Origin: Pseudoalteromonas ostreae
GTDB taxonomy: Bacteria > Pseudomonadota > Gammaproteobacteria > Enterobacterales > Alteromonadaceae
Assembly: GCF_018069805.1 (NCBI RefSeq)
Contig: NZ_JAGPYN010000001.1
Location: 248,001 to 312,000 of the forward strand
Reading direction: 5' to 3'
Length of the DNA: 64,000 bases
This document shows positions 53,816 through 63,226 of this stretch, piece by piece; position 1 is the first letter of the stretch; each line of letters starts with the position of its first letter. Below the pieces are notes generated by a model. It did no database searches, was not told the DNA's origin, and saw only the letters and a list, made by a program, of their open reading frames with translations. The position numbers and the translations under genes are program-made.

Positions 53816-56133
53816 ATCCAAACATTGCCGTTATCGGTAACCCTAACTGTGGTAAAACTACGTTATTCAACGCATTAACCGGTAGCAAACAAAAAGTAGG
53901 TAATTGGTCAGGTGTGACTATCGACAAAAAAATTGGTCAATTTAAAGTGGCTGATCAACATGTTGATCTAGTGGATTTACCCGGCACTTATTCTTTAGAT
54001 GTAAATGCACAAACCCCTTTAGATGAAAAAATTGCGCGTGACTATGCACTCAGTGGTGGATCACAACTGATCATCAATATTCTTGATGCATCAAATCTTG
54101 AGCGCAATTTATACCTCACAGCCCAGTTGCTTGAGATGAAAGTACCACTGGTGGTGGTATTAAATATGGTGGATGTAGCAAAACGCAATGGTTTAACAAC
54201 CGATCCTAACGCACTTGAAAAACGCCTTGGATGCCCGGTAATTGCGTTAAGTGCTAATAATAAGAAAGATATTAGCGCGTTAAAAGAGTGTATTGCACAG
54301 GGCTTAAAGTTTAAAAAGGTATCTGCACAGCAGCCCAGTTATGATGAAAAGGTAACGCAGGCAGTTAACAATATCACAGCGAGTTTAGCAGTGCATAACG
54401 AGCCTTTGGATAACGTTGATAGTCAGTGGCTTGCACTGCGATTACTTGAGCAAGATGAAAGCTGTTTTGACTATGCTGATAAACAAACACTGGCAGTGGC
54501 AAAAGCTGAATTTGAACAGTTTGCCGATCACCATGAACTTGATGTGCATTTTGCCAATGGTCGTTATGAGTTTGCCCATCAACTGGCTGAACTTGCTCAA
54601 AATATTAAAGGCATCGCCTCTGAAACCATTAGCGATAAAATAGATGCGGTAGTGATCAATCGTTTTTTAGGGATCCCAATATTTTTAGGGATCATGTATT
54701 TAATGTTTACTGTTGCGGTAAATGTTGGCGGCGCATTTATAGACTTTTTCGATATTGCTGTAGGTGCGATTTTAGTCGATGGCTTTGGTGAAATATTAAC
54801 GTCATTAGGCGCACCTGATTGGCTACGCGCATTGCTTGCGGATGGTTTTGGTGGGGGTATTCAGCTTGTTGCCACCTTTATCCCGGTGATTGGCTTTTTA
54901 TACTTTTGTTTAGCCTTTATTGAAGATTCAGGTTATATGGCGCGTGCTGCTTTTATCATGGATAGATTAATGCGCACCATTGGTTTACCGGGTAAAGCGT
55001 TTGTGCCTTTAATTGTAGGCTTTGGCTGTAACGTGCCATCAGTAATGGCAACTCGCACTTTAGAAACCCATAAAGATCGCTTACTGACGATTGCCATGTC
55101 ACCATTTATGTCATGTGGCGCGCGCTTAAGTGTGTATGCCTTGTTTGTCGCTGCCTTTTTTACCACTAATGGCCAAAACTTAGTATTTGCACTGTATATT
55201 TTAGGTATTGTTATGGCGGTATTAACCGGTTTGGTACTTAAAAATACCTTGTTTAGTCCAACGCTTACCCCGTTTATTCTCGAATTACCTGCGTATCATA
55301 TGCCAACGGCAAAAGGCGTACTTTACAAAGCATGGGAGCGCTTAAAAAGCTTTTGTATGCGCGCCGGTAAAACTATAATTGTGGTGTTTGTTATTTTAAA
55401 AATATTAAGCTCCATAGGTACTGATTTTACTTTTGGCAATGACAACACAGATAAATCGATGCTCAGTGAAATTTCAAAAATTGCAACACCGGTGTTTGCT
55501 CCTATCGGGGTAGAGCAAGATAATTGGCCTGCAACCGTCGGTATTTTTACTGGCGTATTTGCTAAAGAGGCAGTAGTTGGCACTTTAGATAGTTTATATT
55601 CAAATTTAGATGGCGCAGCGGCTGTGAATGAAGAGCCAGTTAATGTCATCGATAAAGTGGCTGAGGCGTTCGCGAGTATTCCTGCAAACCTAATAGACGT
55701 ATTTGGTAATTTACTCGATCCACTGGGTTTAAATGTCACTAATGTGAGCGATCAAAGTAGTGCGGCCATTGAACAAGAAGTGAATGTATCGACCTTCGCA
55801 ACCATGGAAAACCTATTTAGCAGTCAACTTGCTGCATTCAGTTACTTGGTTTTTGTATTGCTTTATACACCGTGTGTGGCGGTGATGGGCGCTATGTACC
55901 GAGAAGCAGGGATGAAATGGATGCTATTTGTTGCAACTTGGTCAACAGGGCTTGCTTACATCACAGCCTCTGTGGTGTATCAAGTGGGTAATTTTAAGCA
56001 ATCTCCGATGTTTTCGGCATTTTGGTTACTCGGCTGTGCAGTCGTTATTGCATTGGCAATAAGCTCTATGCGGATTTATGGTAAAAAAATGGCTGCAAAG
56101 AGTCGTTTAATCCCTGTTGTTAATATTATTTAG
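53812..56133 (+). CDS. feoB: FeoB, ferrous iron transporter
   Basis: A 773-residue inner-membrane permease with an N-terminal GTPase. G1 is GNPNCGKTTLF (from residue 9), G3 VDLPGTYSL, and G4 VLNMVD. After a GDI-like helical linker come the FeoB Gate and C domains (LLADGFGGGIQLVATFIPVI, VGFGCNVPSVMATRTLE, MSPFMSCGARLSVYALF). It carries Fe2+ into the cytoplasm under oxygen-poor or acidic conditions. Expression is probably Fur-controlled through the upstream site. Confidence 0.97.
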   Translation: MNPNIAVIGNPNCGKTTLFNALTGSKQKVGNWSGVTIDKKIGQFKVADQHVDLVDLPGTYSLDVNAQTPLDEKIARDYALSGGSQLIINILDASNLERNLYLTAQLLEMKVPLVVVLNMVDVAKRNGLTTDPNALEKRLGCPVIALSANNKKDISALKECIAQGLKFKKVSAQQPSYDEKVTQAVNNITASLAVHNEPLDNVDSQWLALRLLEQDESCFDYADKQTLAVAKAEFEQFADHHELDVHFANGRYEFAHQLAELAQNIKGIASETISDKIDAVVINRFLGIPIFLGIMYLMFTVAVNVGGAFIDFFDIAVGAILVDGFGEILTSLGAPDWLRALLADGFGGGIQLVATFIPVIGFLYFCLAFIEDSGYMARAAFIMDRLMRTIGLPGKAFVPLIVGFGCNVPSVMATRTLETHKDRLLTIAMSPFMSCGARLSVYALFVAAFFTTNGQNLVFALYILGIVMAVLTGLVLKNTLFSPTLTPFILELPAYHMPTAKGVLYKAWERLKSFCMRAGKTIIVVFVILKILSSIGTDFTFGNDNTDKSMLSEISKIATPVFAPIGVEQDNWPATVGIFTGVFAKEAVVGTLDSLYSNLDGAAAVNEEPVNVIDKVAEAFASIPANLIDVFGNLLDPLGLNVTNVSDQSSAAIEQEVNVSTFATMENLFSSQLAAFSYLVFVLLYTPCVAVMGAMYREAGMKWMLFVATWSTGLAYITASVVYQVGNFKQSPMFSAFWLLGCAVVIALAISSMRIYGKKMAAKSRLIPVVNII

Positions 56134-56147
56134 CGATGTATATAGTT

Positions 56148-56177
56148 AAAAAAGAGTACCTTGGTACTCTTTTTTTT
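56148..56177 (+). terminator. Rho-independent terminator after feoB
   Basis: AAAAAAGAGTAC, loop CTTG, GTACTCTTTTTTTT: an excellent hairpin and T-run 14 bp past the feoB stop. It ends the feoAB transcript. Confidence 0.92.
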
Positions 56178-56216
56178 GTTAATTTTAAAGCAGTTAAAAA
56201 TTCAATGGAGTTAGTC

Positions 56217-56678
56217 ATGACGCCAGCCACACAATTATTAAAAAAACACAAGGCCACTTTTGAGCTACTCAGTTATGAGCATAACTCAAGTACACAAAGC
56301 TTTGGTTTAGAAGCTGTTGAAAAGTTAAATCTAGCCGCTGAGCAGGTTTTCAAAACTTTAGTATTTGAAACCAATGAATTGCAGTTAGTGGTGGCAATTA
56401 CGCCTGTGAGTCAACAAGTGAACTTAAAGCTCTTAGCAAAAGCATGTGGTGTTAAAAAAGTACATATGGCCGCTGCACAAAAGGTAGAAAATAGCACCGG
56501 ATATATTCTTGGTGGCGTAAGTCCACTAGGGCAAAAAAAGCGCTTAGCGACTTACCTCCATAGTAGTGCAAAGCAGTTTGATATTATCTATGTAAGCGCT
56601 GGTAAACGCGGCCTTGAAATTGCACTTGATCCAAATACATTAATAAAACTGTGTAATGGCAAATTAGCCGACTTTTAG
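56217..56678 (+). CDS. ybaK: YbaK-type Cys-tRNA(Pro) deacylase
   Basis: A 153-residue trans-editing enzyme that removes Cys from mischarged tRNA-Pro. The YbaK fold shows in KTLVFETNELQLVVAITPV, NLKLLAKACGVKKVHMA and TGYILGGVSPLGQKKRL. The Lys and Gly residues of GGVSPLGQKKR form the deacylase pocket. I start it at 56217, behind TGGAG; the frame open to 56136 would include the feoB terminator. It is separated from feoB by that terminator. Confidence 0.9.
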   Translation: MTPATQLLKKHKATFELLSYEHNSSTQSFGLEAVEKLNLAAEQVFKTLVFETNELQLVVAITPVSQQVNLKLLAKACGVKKVHMAAAQKVENSTGYILGGVSPLGQKKRLATYLHSSAKQFDIIYVSAGKRGLEIALDPNTLIKLCNGKLADF

Positions 56679-56987
56679 TGGTAATTTGCAGTGTTATTTA
56701 ACGGTCGGTAAGCTAACACTACTACCTTACACAAACTTTAACGCATCTTTATTTTCCCTCATTTTGTCTCTGTTGTTGCTGAGGTTTAATTATTTTAGTG
56801 TTTTTTAGTAAAAAAAATCAACTAAATACTTTTCAGCGTACAAGTGTTAGCTCTTTTTATTCAATGGCTTAGCTAGCCTAAAAATAAATAAATTGGAAAA
56901 ACTGTTAAAAAGTTGGTTAGAGTAATTGATCTAAACCGTTTTTTATGACGTAATGTAGGTATTATTGTCTGGTCGGATGAGTTGATT
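56679..56987. other. ybaK-fadE intergenic region
   Basis: About 310 bp, AT-rich, with no recognised gene. It should contain the fadE promoter. A FadR-like word lies at its end. Confidence 0.5.
56969..56983 (+). promoter_or_regulatory. FadR-like operator overlapping the fadE ribosome-binding site
   Basis: CTGGTCGGATGAGTT matches the FadR core CTGGTCGGACCAGTT at 13 of 15 bases. It ends 4 bp before the fadE ATG, so it also covers the GGA used for ribosome binding. Beta-oxidation genes are standard FadR targets. No FadR gene is in the window. Confidence 0.5.
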
Positions 56988-59243
56988 ATGAGTTTACGTA
57001 CAAAATTAAAAAAAGTATTACCAAGTATTTCTATCACTGAACAAGAAGCCCTTGATGCGGGTGATGTGTGGTTAGAAGGCTCTATCTACCAAGGTAAGCC
57101 TGATTTTGACGCTTTACGCGCAGTTCCTGCTGCTGTATTGAGCGCAGATGAACAAGCATTTATCGACGGCCCATTAAAAGAACTATTGGGTATGATCGAT
57201 GATACAGAAATTCAAAACGGTATTCATTTACCTGAATACATTTTAGATTTTCTGAAAAAGGAACGTTTCTTTTCACTGATCATTCCTAAGTCATTTGGTG
57301 GTTTAGAGTTTAGCCCTTACGCGAACTCTACTATCGTTGGCACAATCGCCACTAAAAGTTCTGCTGTTGCAGTAACCGTTATGGTTCCTAACTCGTTAGG
57401 CCCTGGTGAGTTACTACTGCACTTTGGTACTAAAGAGCAACAAGCACATTATTTACCACGCCTAGCCAATGGCCGTGACATTCCATGTTTTGCACTTACT
57501 AGCCCTGAGGCTGGCTCTGACGCCGGTGGCATTCCAGATTTAGGCACAGTGACTAAAGGTATGTACAACGGTGAGGAAGTACTTGGCCTTGAGATCACTT
57601 GGGACAAGCGTTATATCACCCTTGCGCCAATTGCCACCGTACTTGGTTTAGCATTTAAAGTGGTTGATCCAAATGGCTTGCTAGGTGGTAAAGAAAACCT
57701 CGGTATTACCTGTGCACTTATTCCAAAAGAGCACCCAGGTGTTGAACTTGGTAATCGCCATGATCCAATGGGTATTCGTTTTTACAACGGTACTACGCGT
57801 GGCAACAAAGTATTTGTACCAATGGAGTTCATTATTGGTGGTCAAAAGAACATCGGCCGTGGCTGGCAAATGCTGGTTAGCTGTTTAGGTGCTGGCCGTG
57901 GTATTTCATTACCGGCATTAGGTGTGAGTTCTTCTCAGGTAGCATTTAAAGGTGCGTCTGAATACGCTGCGGTACGTGAACAATTTGGTTTAGCGATTGG
58001 TCAGTTTGAAGGTATTCAAGAAAAACTCGCAGATATTGCTGGTAAAACCTACTTACAAGAAGCAATGCGTGTACTTACAACCGAAGGTTTAGGCATGGGC
58101 TTAAAACCGTCAGTTGTGACGGCAATTGCAAAATATCATATGACTGAAATTGGCCGCGACGTGCTTGACTCAGCAATGGATATTCAAGCCGGTAAAGCAA
58201 TTCAGAACGGCCCGCAAAATACGTTAGCAAGCGGCTATGTTGCACAGCCAATTGCCATCACGGTTGAAGGGGCCAACATTCTGACCCGTAACTTGATGAT
58301 CTTTGGTCAAGGTGTAATGCGTTGTCACCCGTATTTACAATCGATGGTTGAGTCGATTCATAGTGAAGATAAAAACGCAGATAAAGAATTTAACCGTATT
58401 CTACGTAAAACAGTGGGTTATAGCGTAGCAAACAGCTTGCGTGCATTTCGCTTAGGCGTATTACCGTTTACTGCCGGTGCTAATTCAGCACTTCCTGAAG
58501 TGCGTGAATATGAAAAAGCTGCGCAAAAATTATCTGCAAAACTAGCTGTATATGCAGACTTTTCGTTATTGGTACTGGGCGGTAAACTTAAACAAGCAGA
58601 AATGCTATCAGCCCGTTTAGGCGATGTAATGAGCTTCTTATATGCGGCAATGGCATCAATTAAATATTATGAGCAAAAAGTAGCAAGTAGTGAACGCGAG
58701 CAAGCAGCGCCATACTTCCACTACGCAACACGTTTTGCACTACAAAGCGCAGAACAAGCACTGCATAAGTTTTTAGACAACTTCCCTGCAAGTGGCACAC
58801 GTAAGTTTATGCGTTTTATTACTATGAACTACTCAACTAAGATGCCAAAAATTAGCGATGATTTAATTCGTGAATTAGCAACACAAGCGCAACTTGATAC
58901 TGTGTTTAAAAAGCAAATCACACATTTAGTTAAGCCAGTAGAAGGCGATGGTCATCATATTAATGAGCAAGCGTATAAAGCGAAAATGGGCTGTTTAGAT
59001 TTACTCGCAAAAGTGAAAAAAGCCTTGCGTGCTAAAACAATCAAACCAGCTATTCGTTTTGCACTTACTCTTGATAATGCACTTGTAGCAAATGTAATCA
59101 CTGAAGAAGAATACGCTCAGCTGATTGATTATAACAAAAAACGTGAACGCGCTATTCGTGTTGATGAGTTCGATTTTGATATGAACTTACTTGACGAAAA
59201 TGCAAAACCGATAAACCCACTGAAAAGTGTTGTTAATCAGTAA
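56988..59243 (+). CDS. fadE: FadE-type acyl-CoA dehydrogenase
   Basis: FAD enzyme of the first step of fatty-acid beta-oxidation, 751 residues. It has the ACAD core (CFALTSPEAGSDAGGIPD flavin motif, AIGQFEGIQEKLADIAG) and the catalytic base Glu in ITVEGANILTRNL. The FadE-specific C-terminal DUF1974 region includes MIFGQGVMRCHPYLQSMVE. Compared with E. coli FadE (814) it lacks the N-terminal membrane helices, so it may be peripheral or soluble. The ATG at 56988 was chosen over TTG at 56982. A FadR-like site sits just before it. Confidence 0.92.
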   Translation: MSLRTKLKKVLPSISITEQEALDAGDVWLEGSIYQGKPDFDALRAVPAAVLSADEQAFIDGPLKELLGMIDDTEIQNGIHLPEYILDFLKKERFFSLIIPKSFGGLEFSPYANSTIVGTIATKSSAVAVTVMVPNSLGPGELLLHFGTKEQQAHYLPRLANGRDIPCFALTSPEAGSDAGGIPDLGTVTKGMYNGEEVLGLEITWDKRYITLAPIATVLGLAFKVVDPNGLLGGKENLGITCALIPKEHPGVELGNRHDPMGIRFYNGTTRGNKVFVPMEFIIGGQKNIGRGWQMLVSCLGAGRGISLPALGVSSSQVAFKGASEYAAVREQFGLAIGQFEGIQEKLADIAGKTYLQEAMRVLTTEGLGMGLKPSVVTAIAKYHMTEIGRDVLDSAMDIQAGKAIQNGPQNTLASGYVAQPIAITVEGANILTRNLMIFGQGVMRCHPYLQSMVESIHSEDKNADKEFNRILRKTVGYSVANSLRAFRLGVLPFTAGANSALPEVREYEKAAQKLSAKLAVYADFSLLVLGGKLKQAEMLSARLGDVMSFLYAAMASIKYYEQKVASSEREQAAPYFHYATRFALQSAEQALHKFLDNFPASGTRKFMRFITMNYSTKMPKISDDLIRELATQAQLDTVFKKQITHLVKPVEGDGHHINEQAYKAKMGCLDLLAKVKKALRAKTIKPAIRFALTLDNALVANVITEEEYAQLIDYNKKRERAIRVDEFDFDMNLLDENAKPINPLKSVVNQ

Positions 59244-59552
59244 TATTTTTTAATTCAACAATGTAAGCGCCCAGCAGTTCGGGTGCTTTTATATTTAAAG
59301 CCCATACAGTTTTGTATGGGCTTTTTTGTAAGTGATATAAATAAAAGCGATAAACTAAAAATTAGCAGCATGGATATTAAGCTATAACTAAAGCAAAGAT
59401 GAATATTATGAATTATAGATTAGCAGTGAAGATATGATAAAGGGCTCTATGAATGAGACAGTAATCCTCTAAAGTTCTTTATTTTTAATTAAATAATATT
59501 CAGTAAGTATTTTAAATAAAAATACCTTGGTATTATAATTTTGCTAACTTGG
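59244..59552. other. Intergenic region after fadE
   Basis: About 310 bp between convergent genes. Apart from the fadE terminator it is AT-rich and contains nothing recognisable. Confidence 0.6.
59297..59327 (+). terminator. Rho-independent terminator after fadE
   Basis: AAAGCCCATAC, 6-nt loop, GTATGGGCTTT, then TTT. A perfect 11-bp stem 54 bp beyond the stop of fadE. Confidence 0.92.
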
Positions 59553-60140
59553 TTAAAAAGATCCTGTTCGGAAAACTATTAATAAGATTTGAGCGCTTAA
59601 ACAAAGCAATAAATATAACTTATGGTAGGTTTTACTTTTAATGTTTGCCGCGATTATAGCCCCTGTGATAAGAGTTACCTCAGGTCCAGGGAAAGCTAAC
59701 GCTAGATGTTCATAATATTGTTTACCTTTAAGTAAAGTATCAATTAAATCAACAGTTAATAATGCAGCTACTAAGCTGAAAAACCATCCGCGTCGTGCCT
59801 CCATATATCCCTTATAGCCATTAAACTCTGACATATCATCTGGAAACAACATCGTGGCAAGGAAAAAATGCAGTGCGGCATAACCAGTTACAAATGCATA
59901 ACGTGCAAAGTTCCATTCGGTAACACTCGCAAGCGTGTATTCAAACCACCAAAAGCGTTGTACTTCGAGCAATAAAAATACCACCCAACCGATGTGTAAC
60001 GAGTAAACATGCACACGTCCAGGGTGTTGCATAAACCTTGCTAGGCCAGTCAATAACCGAGTGATAGCAAGGCTTGTCACCATACCCAAAATGACGCGTA
60101 TATGAAAATATGTATCTAGATGTATGCTTGATTCATTCAC
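59553..60140 (-). CDS. Conserved membrane protein of unknown function
   Basis: A 195-residue inner-membrane protein with about five or six helices (ILGMVTSLAITRLLTGLA, VYSLHIGWVVFLLLEVQRF, FFSLVAALLTVDLIDTLL, LYLLLCLSAQILLIVF). The N-terminal FHIRVILGMVTSLAITRLL is a conserved element in related hypothetical proteins I recall. No functional residues stand out. It overlaps the upstream lipoprotein gene by 4 bp, so the two are probably one operon. Confidence 0.72.
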   Translation of the reverse strand: MNESSIHLDTYFHIRVILGMVTSLAITRLLTGLARFMQHPGRVHVYSLHIGWVVFLLLEVQRFWWFEYTLASVTEWNFARYAFVTGYAALHFFLATMLFPDDMSEFNGYKGYMEARRGWFFSLVAALLTVDLIDTLLKGKQYYEHLALAFPGPEVTLITGAIIAANIKSKTYHKLYLLLCLSAQILLIVFRTGSF

Positions 60141-60436
60141 TGGGATTTAGAATACCCTTGCATTTTCATACAATGATTTACAAGATTTCCTTCTTCATAA
60201 CCTCTAGCAATACCATCGGCGACACCTGAACTTACTGCATCACTTATTTTTGCGTCATATTTTGGTGCTTTAGCACCAGTATTTGCTGTAGCGATTTCAG
60301 CCTGATATAGACATTGTTGGTAAGCTTCGGACGCTTGAGATGGTGTAGATCCTGGTTTGGTAAATACTGGATCAGTCACAGTGCACGCTGTAGCAAAAAA
60401 TGGAACGGTGAGTAATAAAATTAATTTAAGCTTCAT
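60137..60436 (-). CDS. Small lipoprotein
   Basis: A 99-residue lipoprotein with lipobox FFATAC (Cys18). The mature part (TVTDPVFTKPGSTPSQASEA, YQQCLYQAEIATANTGAK) has two further cysteines (QQCLY, VNHCMKMQGY) that may form a disulfide. The C-terminal CMKMQGY resembles the end of many small 'entry exclusion' or uncharacterised lipoproteins with a Cys-Met motif. Function unknown. It is upstream of, and overlapping, the membrane protein gene. Confidence 0.78.
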   Translation of the reverse strand: MKLKLILLLTVPFFATACTVTDPVFTKPGSTPSQASEAYQQCLYQAEIATANTGAKAPKYDAKISDAVSSGVADGIARGYEEGNLVNHCMKMQGYSKSQ

Positions 60437-60884
60437 CGGAAATAACTTCCTTATGTTAAGTTTAGATTTATTGTCTGTAAGAGGCTAGCAGTGGTTTATT
60501 ATTTTTTCAATAATGTTTATTTTAAAAATCAAAATAAACATTATTGAATTTCAATTCATTTAGATGGGCTAACTATTTAATGTTCGGGAGCCTTTTTGCA
60601 GCGAGTTAGCTCTCGAAGTCCAACGCTCATAGCGAGAGAAAAAAACTCTATTATGTAAAATTTTTTGCAAATTTTTTAATATTCGAATAATCCTGACTAA
60701 TATTAATTGTGACTTGAAATTATGTTTAGTGACAGAAGTACAATATCACCAGTTAGTCCATGGCCAGAGGAAAAGCTTTAGCAGCTTTTCGTAAAGTGCG
60801 AATTTTAGTCTGATTTTGATGATACTAACTAATAGTTTAATGAATATAAAAATTCAATAATATTAATGGGATAAGGAGAGTGGG
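60437..60884. other. Intergenic region with a long AT-rich inverted repeat
   Basis: About 450 bp between the divergent lipoprotein and multicopper oxidase genes. It contains an 18-bp perfect inverted repeat (separate entry) and a weaker 6-bp CTCTCG/CGAGAG pair (60610-60638). No gene was recognised. Confidence 0.6.
60506..60548. repeat. 18-bp perfect inverted repeat
   Basis: TTCAATAATGTTTATTTT (60506-60523) and its exact complement (60531-60548) are separated by AAAAATC. The arms are 94% or more AT, which fits an AT-rich hairpin, an operator for a dimeric regulator, or a MITE-like end. It lies 70 bp upstream of the lipoprotein start on one side and over 330 bp from the oxidase start. Confidence 0.85.
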
Positions 60885-62879
60885 ATGGCTAAGTTTAAGA
60901 CCAACATTCGAACCGAACGATATGTTAAATTTATAGGGGTGTCGTTGCTTCTAATGTTAGCGGTGGGATGTAATGATAATGATAGTGAAAAAAAACCAGA
61001 CGAAGAGCTAAAGAATACTTTTGATGGTGTGTTGACGGCGCAAGAAGCAAGCGCAAATATCCCTGGTTTTGGACAAGTTGATGGCTTGTATTTGTATTCG
61101 TTTGCAAAAGCGGATGGAATTGAGCCGCTGCCAAGCCTTGTGCCTGATGTATGGGCACTTCAACCAGGAGATTTACTACATTACGAGTTAAAAAATGCAC
61201 TGCCATGTGTACCCGAGCGACCTGAGGGTACTAAAGGAGCAACCATGTCTGAAACCAATGTTCACACACATGGATTATTAGTATCGCCTATGAATGCCCC
61301 TGATGGGCGTTATGGAGACAACGTATTTGTTAAATCTAATACTGTTGAAAAGCTTGACGGCAGTATTGGCGATTGCGCAGATGAAACCCCACATCATGGC
61401 TCTATGCATTCGAGTCATGATGCGAAGCTGACTACAATCCCTTATAGTATTCAAGTTCCTAAAGACCACCCGTTAGGTTTATATTGGTTTCATCCTCATT
61501 CGCATGGTGTTTCGCAGCAGCAAGTGGCGCGTGGATTGTCAGGTTTGATAACCATAGGTGACATTTGGGATTATGCTTGGCTTCAATGTCAGCTTAGCGG
61601 AGAAGGTGATGATAATCCCTGTGCTACATCCGAAGATGCTGAAGAAGAAGCGCGCCAACGCAGTCGTACTAACGTAGACTTCATTGTACTCAAAGATTTG
61701 CAAGTTGAGCGAAGCGCTGATGAGCCATGGCATACAGTACAATGGTATGATCCAGGATATTGCGGTGAGGAAGAATATCCGATGCTAGAAGGTGGCACTT
61801 GTAGAGGGAAAAATGATGATGATACCGATGACGGCATTGAGAGAAAATGGTTATTTACTGTTAATGGAGAGTTAGTCCCGACGATCACTATACCAGATGA
61901 TACCGCACAAATATTCAGAATTGCTAATGTAGGCGCGACAGTCACCTACAACCTTGAACTGCGTGTTGGTGACGTATTATTACCGTTTCAAATACTAACA
62001 AATGATGGTGCTGCGGTAGGACAAGATGCTGACTCAGGTTTTATATCTGATGGTGACTTAGTACTGTTTCCAAGTGCTCGGTTAGAAATTTATCTTGATA
62101 GAGGACTTATCTGTGCAACATTAGGGAATGCCTGTGATGGTTCTGATATTTCTGCATCGCTAGAAGTCACTAAATGGGAGTGTCCAGATGGCGACCCCAA
62201 ATCATGTGCCGATTTATGGCCGATTGGCAAAATCATGAATATAAATATTGAAGGCTTAGACATGTCTGAACCTCTGCAACCAGCTGGTGCTAAACTATCG
62301 GGTGTGATTGCCGATCTTAACCCTGTAGATGAATCTCCTATAGCCTCGTCAGCCATATGTAGCGATGGTAGCTTACCAGGTGCTGTATTAAATGACGGAG
62401 AGTTTAGAACCATCGCGTTTTGGAATGGCGAAATTGATAAGGAAGAGTATTTCACTATGATGACGGATATGACCCCGCGTGGTGAACCTCTTGCATTTGA
62501 TGTACCTGAAGAGATGACTCAAGATTGGCTGAAGGCGAATAGATTTGATGAATTTAACCATGATAGGCTCGACCTGTGTATTGCAGCTAATAACGTTGAA
62601 ACTTGGGTTATTCATAATATTTCGGATGAGTTTCACAATTTTCACGTTCATCAATCTAAGTTCTCTGTGGTTGAGATTAGTAAGCATGGCGATCTGACAC
62701 GCGATACATCACCTAATGTCTCGCATGACAACTTTCCTATTCCACCGGGAGCTTGGATAAAAATTAAGATCCGTTTCTCTAGTGACGTTGTTGGTAAATT
62801 TGTCTATCACTGTCATATTCTTGAGCATGAAGATAAAGGCATGATGTCGGTAATTGAAGTCTTACCAAACGAAGATTGA
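60885..62879 (+). CDS. Multicopper oxidase lipoprotein
   Basis: A 664-residue cupredoxin oxidase with a predicted lipoprotein signal (LLLMLAVGC, Cys29). All four copper-ligand motifs are present: HTHG (His127, His129), HPHSHG (203-208), HNFHVH (584-589) and HCHILEHEDKGM (642-653). The last supplies Cys643, His648 and axial Met653 for type-1 copper. It probably oxidises phenols or metal ions such as Cu(I) at the envelope. Acidic Asp-rich loops between residues 215 and 320 may be metal-related. A strong AAGGAG precedes the ATG. No copper chaperone lies nearby. Confidence 0.9.
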   Translation: MAKFKTNIRTERYVKFIGVSLLLMLAVGCNDNDSEKKPDEELKNTFDGVLTAQEASANIPGFGQVDGLYLYSFAKADGIEPLPSLVPDVWALQPGDLLHYELKNALPCVPERPEGTKGATMSETNVHTHGLLVSPMNAPDGRYGDNVFVKSNTVEKLDGSIGDCADETPHHGSMHSSHDAKLTTIPYSIQVPKDHPLGLYWFHPHSHGVSQQQVARGLSGLITIGDIWDYAWLQCQLSGEGDDNPCATSEDAEEEARQRSRTNVDFIVLKDLQVERSADEPWHTVQWYDPGYCGEEEYPMLEGGTCRGKNDDDTDDGIERKWLFTVNGELVPTITIPDDTAQIFRIANVGATVTYNLELRVGDVLLPFQILTNDGAAVGQDADSGFISDGDLVLFPSARLEIYLDRGLICATLGNACDGSDISASLEVTKWECPDGDPKSCADLWPIGKIMNINIEGLDMSEPLQPAGAKLSGVIADLNPVDESPIASSAICSDGSLPGAVLNDGEFRTIAFWNGEIDKEEYFTMMTDMTPRGEPLAFDVPEEMTQDWLKANRFDEFNHDRLDLCIAANNVETWVIHNISDEFHNFHVHQSKFSVVEISKHGDLTRDTSPNVSHDNFPIPPGAWIKIKIRFSSDVVGKFVYHCHILEHEDKGMMSVIEVLPNED

Positions 62880-63226
62880 AGCTACTCAATTGAAAAAATA
62901 GACAAGCGGGCCTGAACGGGCCCGTTTTTATTCTAAATGACCAACTATTTAAATAAGTGGTATCAAGTATTATATTTACTTGTGATTTTTTTCTATCTCT
63001 ATTATTTGTTTGTCTATTTGGTCTGCTGCAAAGGAAAGTTGTGAGTATTTGCGTATATCGCCGTTACGTTGGGCATGCATTGGTTTACATTATGTTGAAA
63101 TAGCAAGCTGGCAAAAGATAATGATTGCTAACATGTAATTAAGTAGTGAGTTGCGTTGTCTATAAGCGCTTTAATCTTAAAATCTTTATGTCATACTAGG
63201 TGTTGGCTTTATGAATGTTGGTGCGT
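62880..63226. other. Intergenic region after the multicopper oxidase
   Basis: About 350 bp. It holds the oxidase terminator near its start and nothing else I could recognise. The phosphotransferase promoter should lie toward the end. Confidence 0.55.
62907..62929 (+). terminator. Rho-independent terminator after the multicopper oxidase
   Basis: CGGGCC, loop TGAACG, GGCCCG, then TTTTT. A G+C-rich 6-bp stem starts 27 bp past the stop. Confidence 0.9.

Noticed and set aside
53812..56133. Possible feoC gene hidden behind feoB
   Set aside because: The feoB stop is followed at once by a strong terminator and then the ybaK-type gene; no small winged-helix frame fits.
60610..60638. CTCTCG/CGAGAG hairpin
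   Set aside because: Only 6 bp with a 17-nt loop and no T-run on the side where a terminator would need it.
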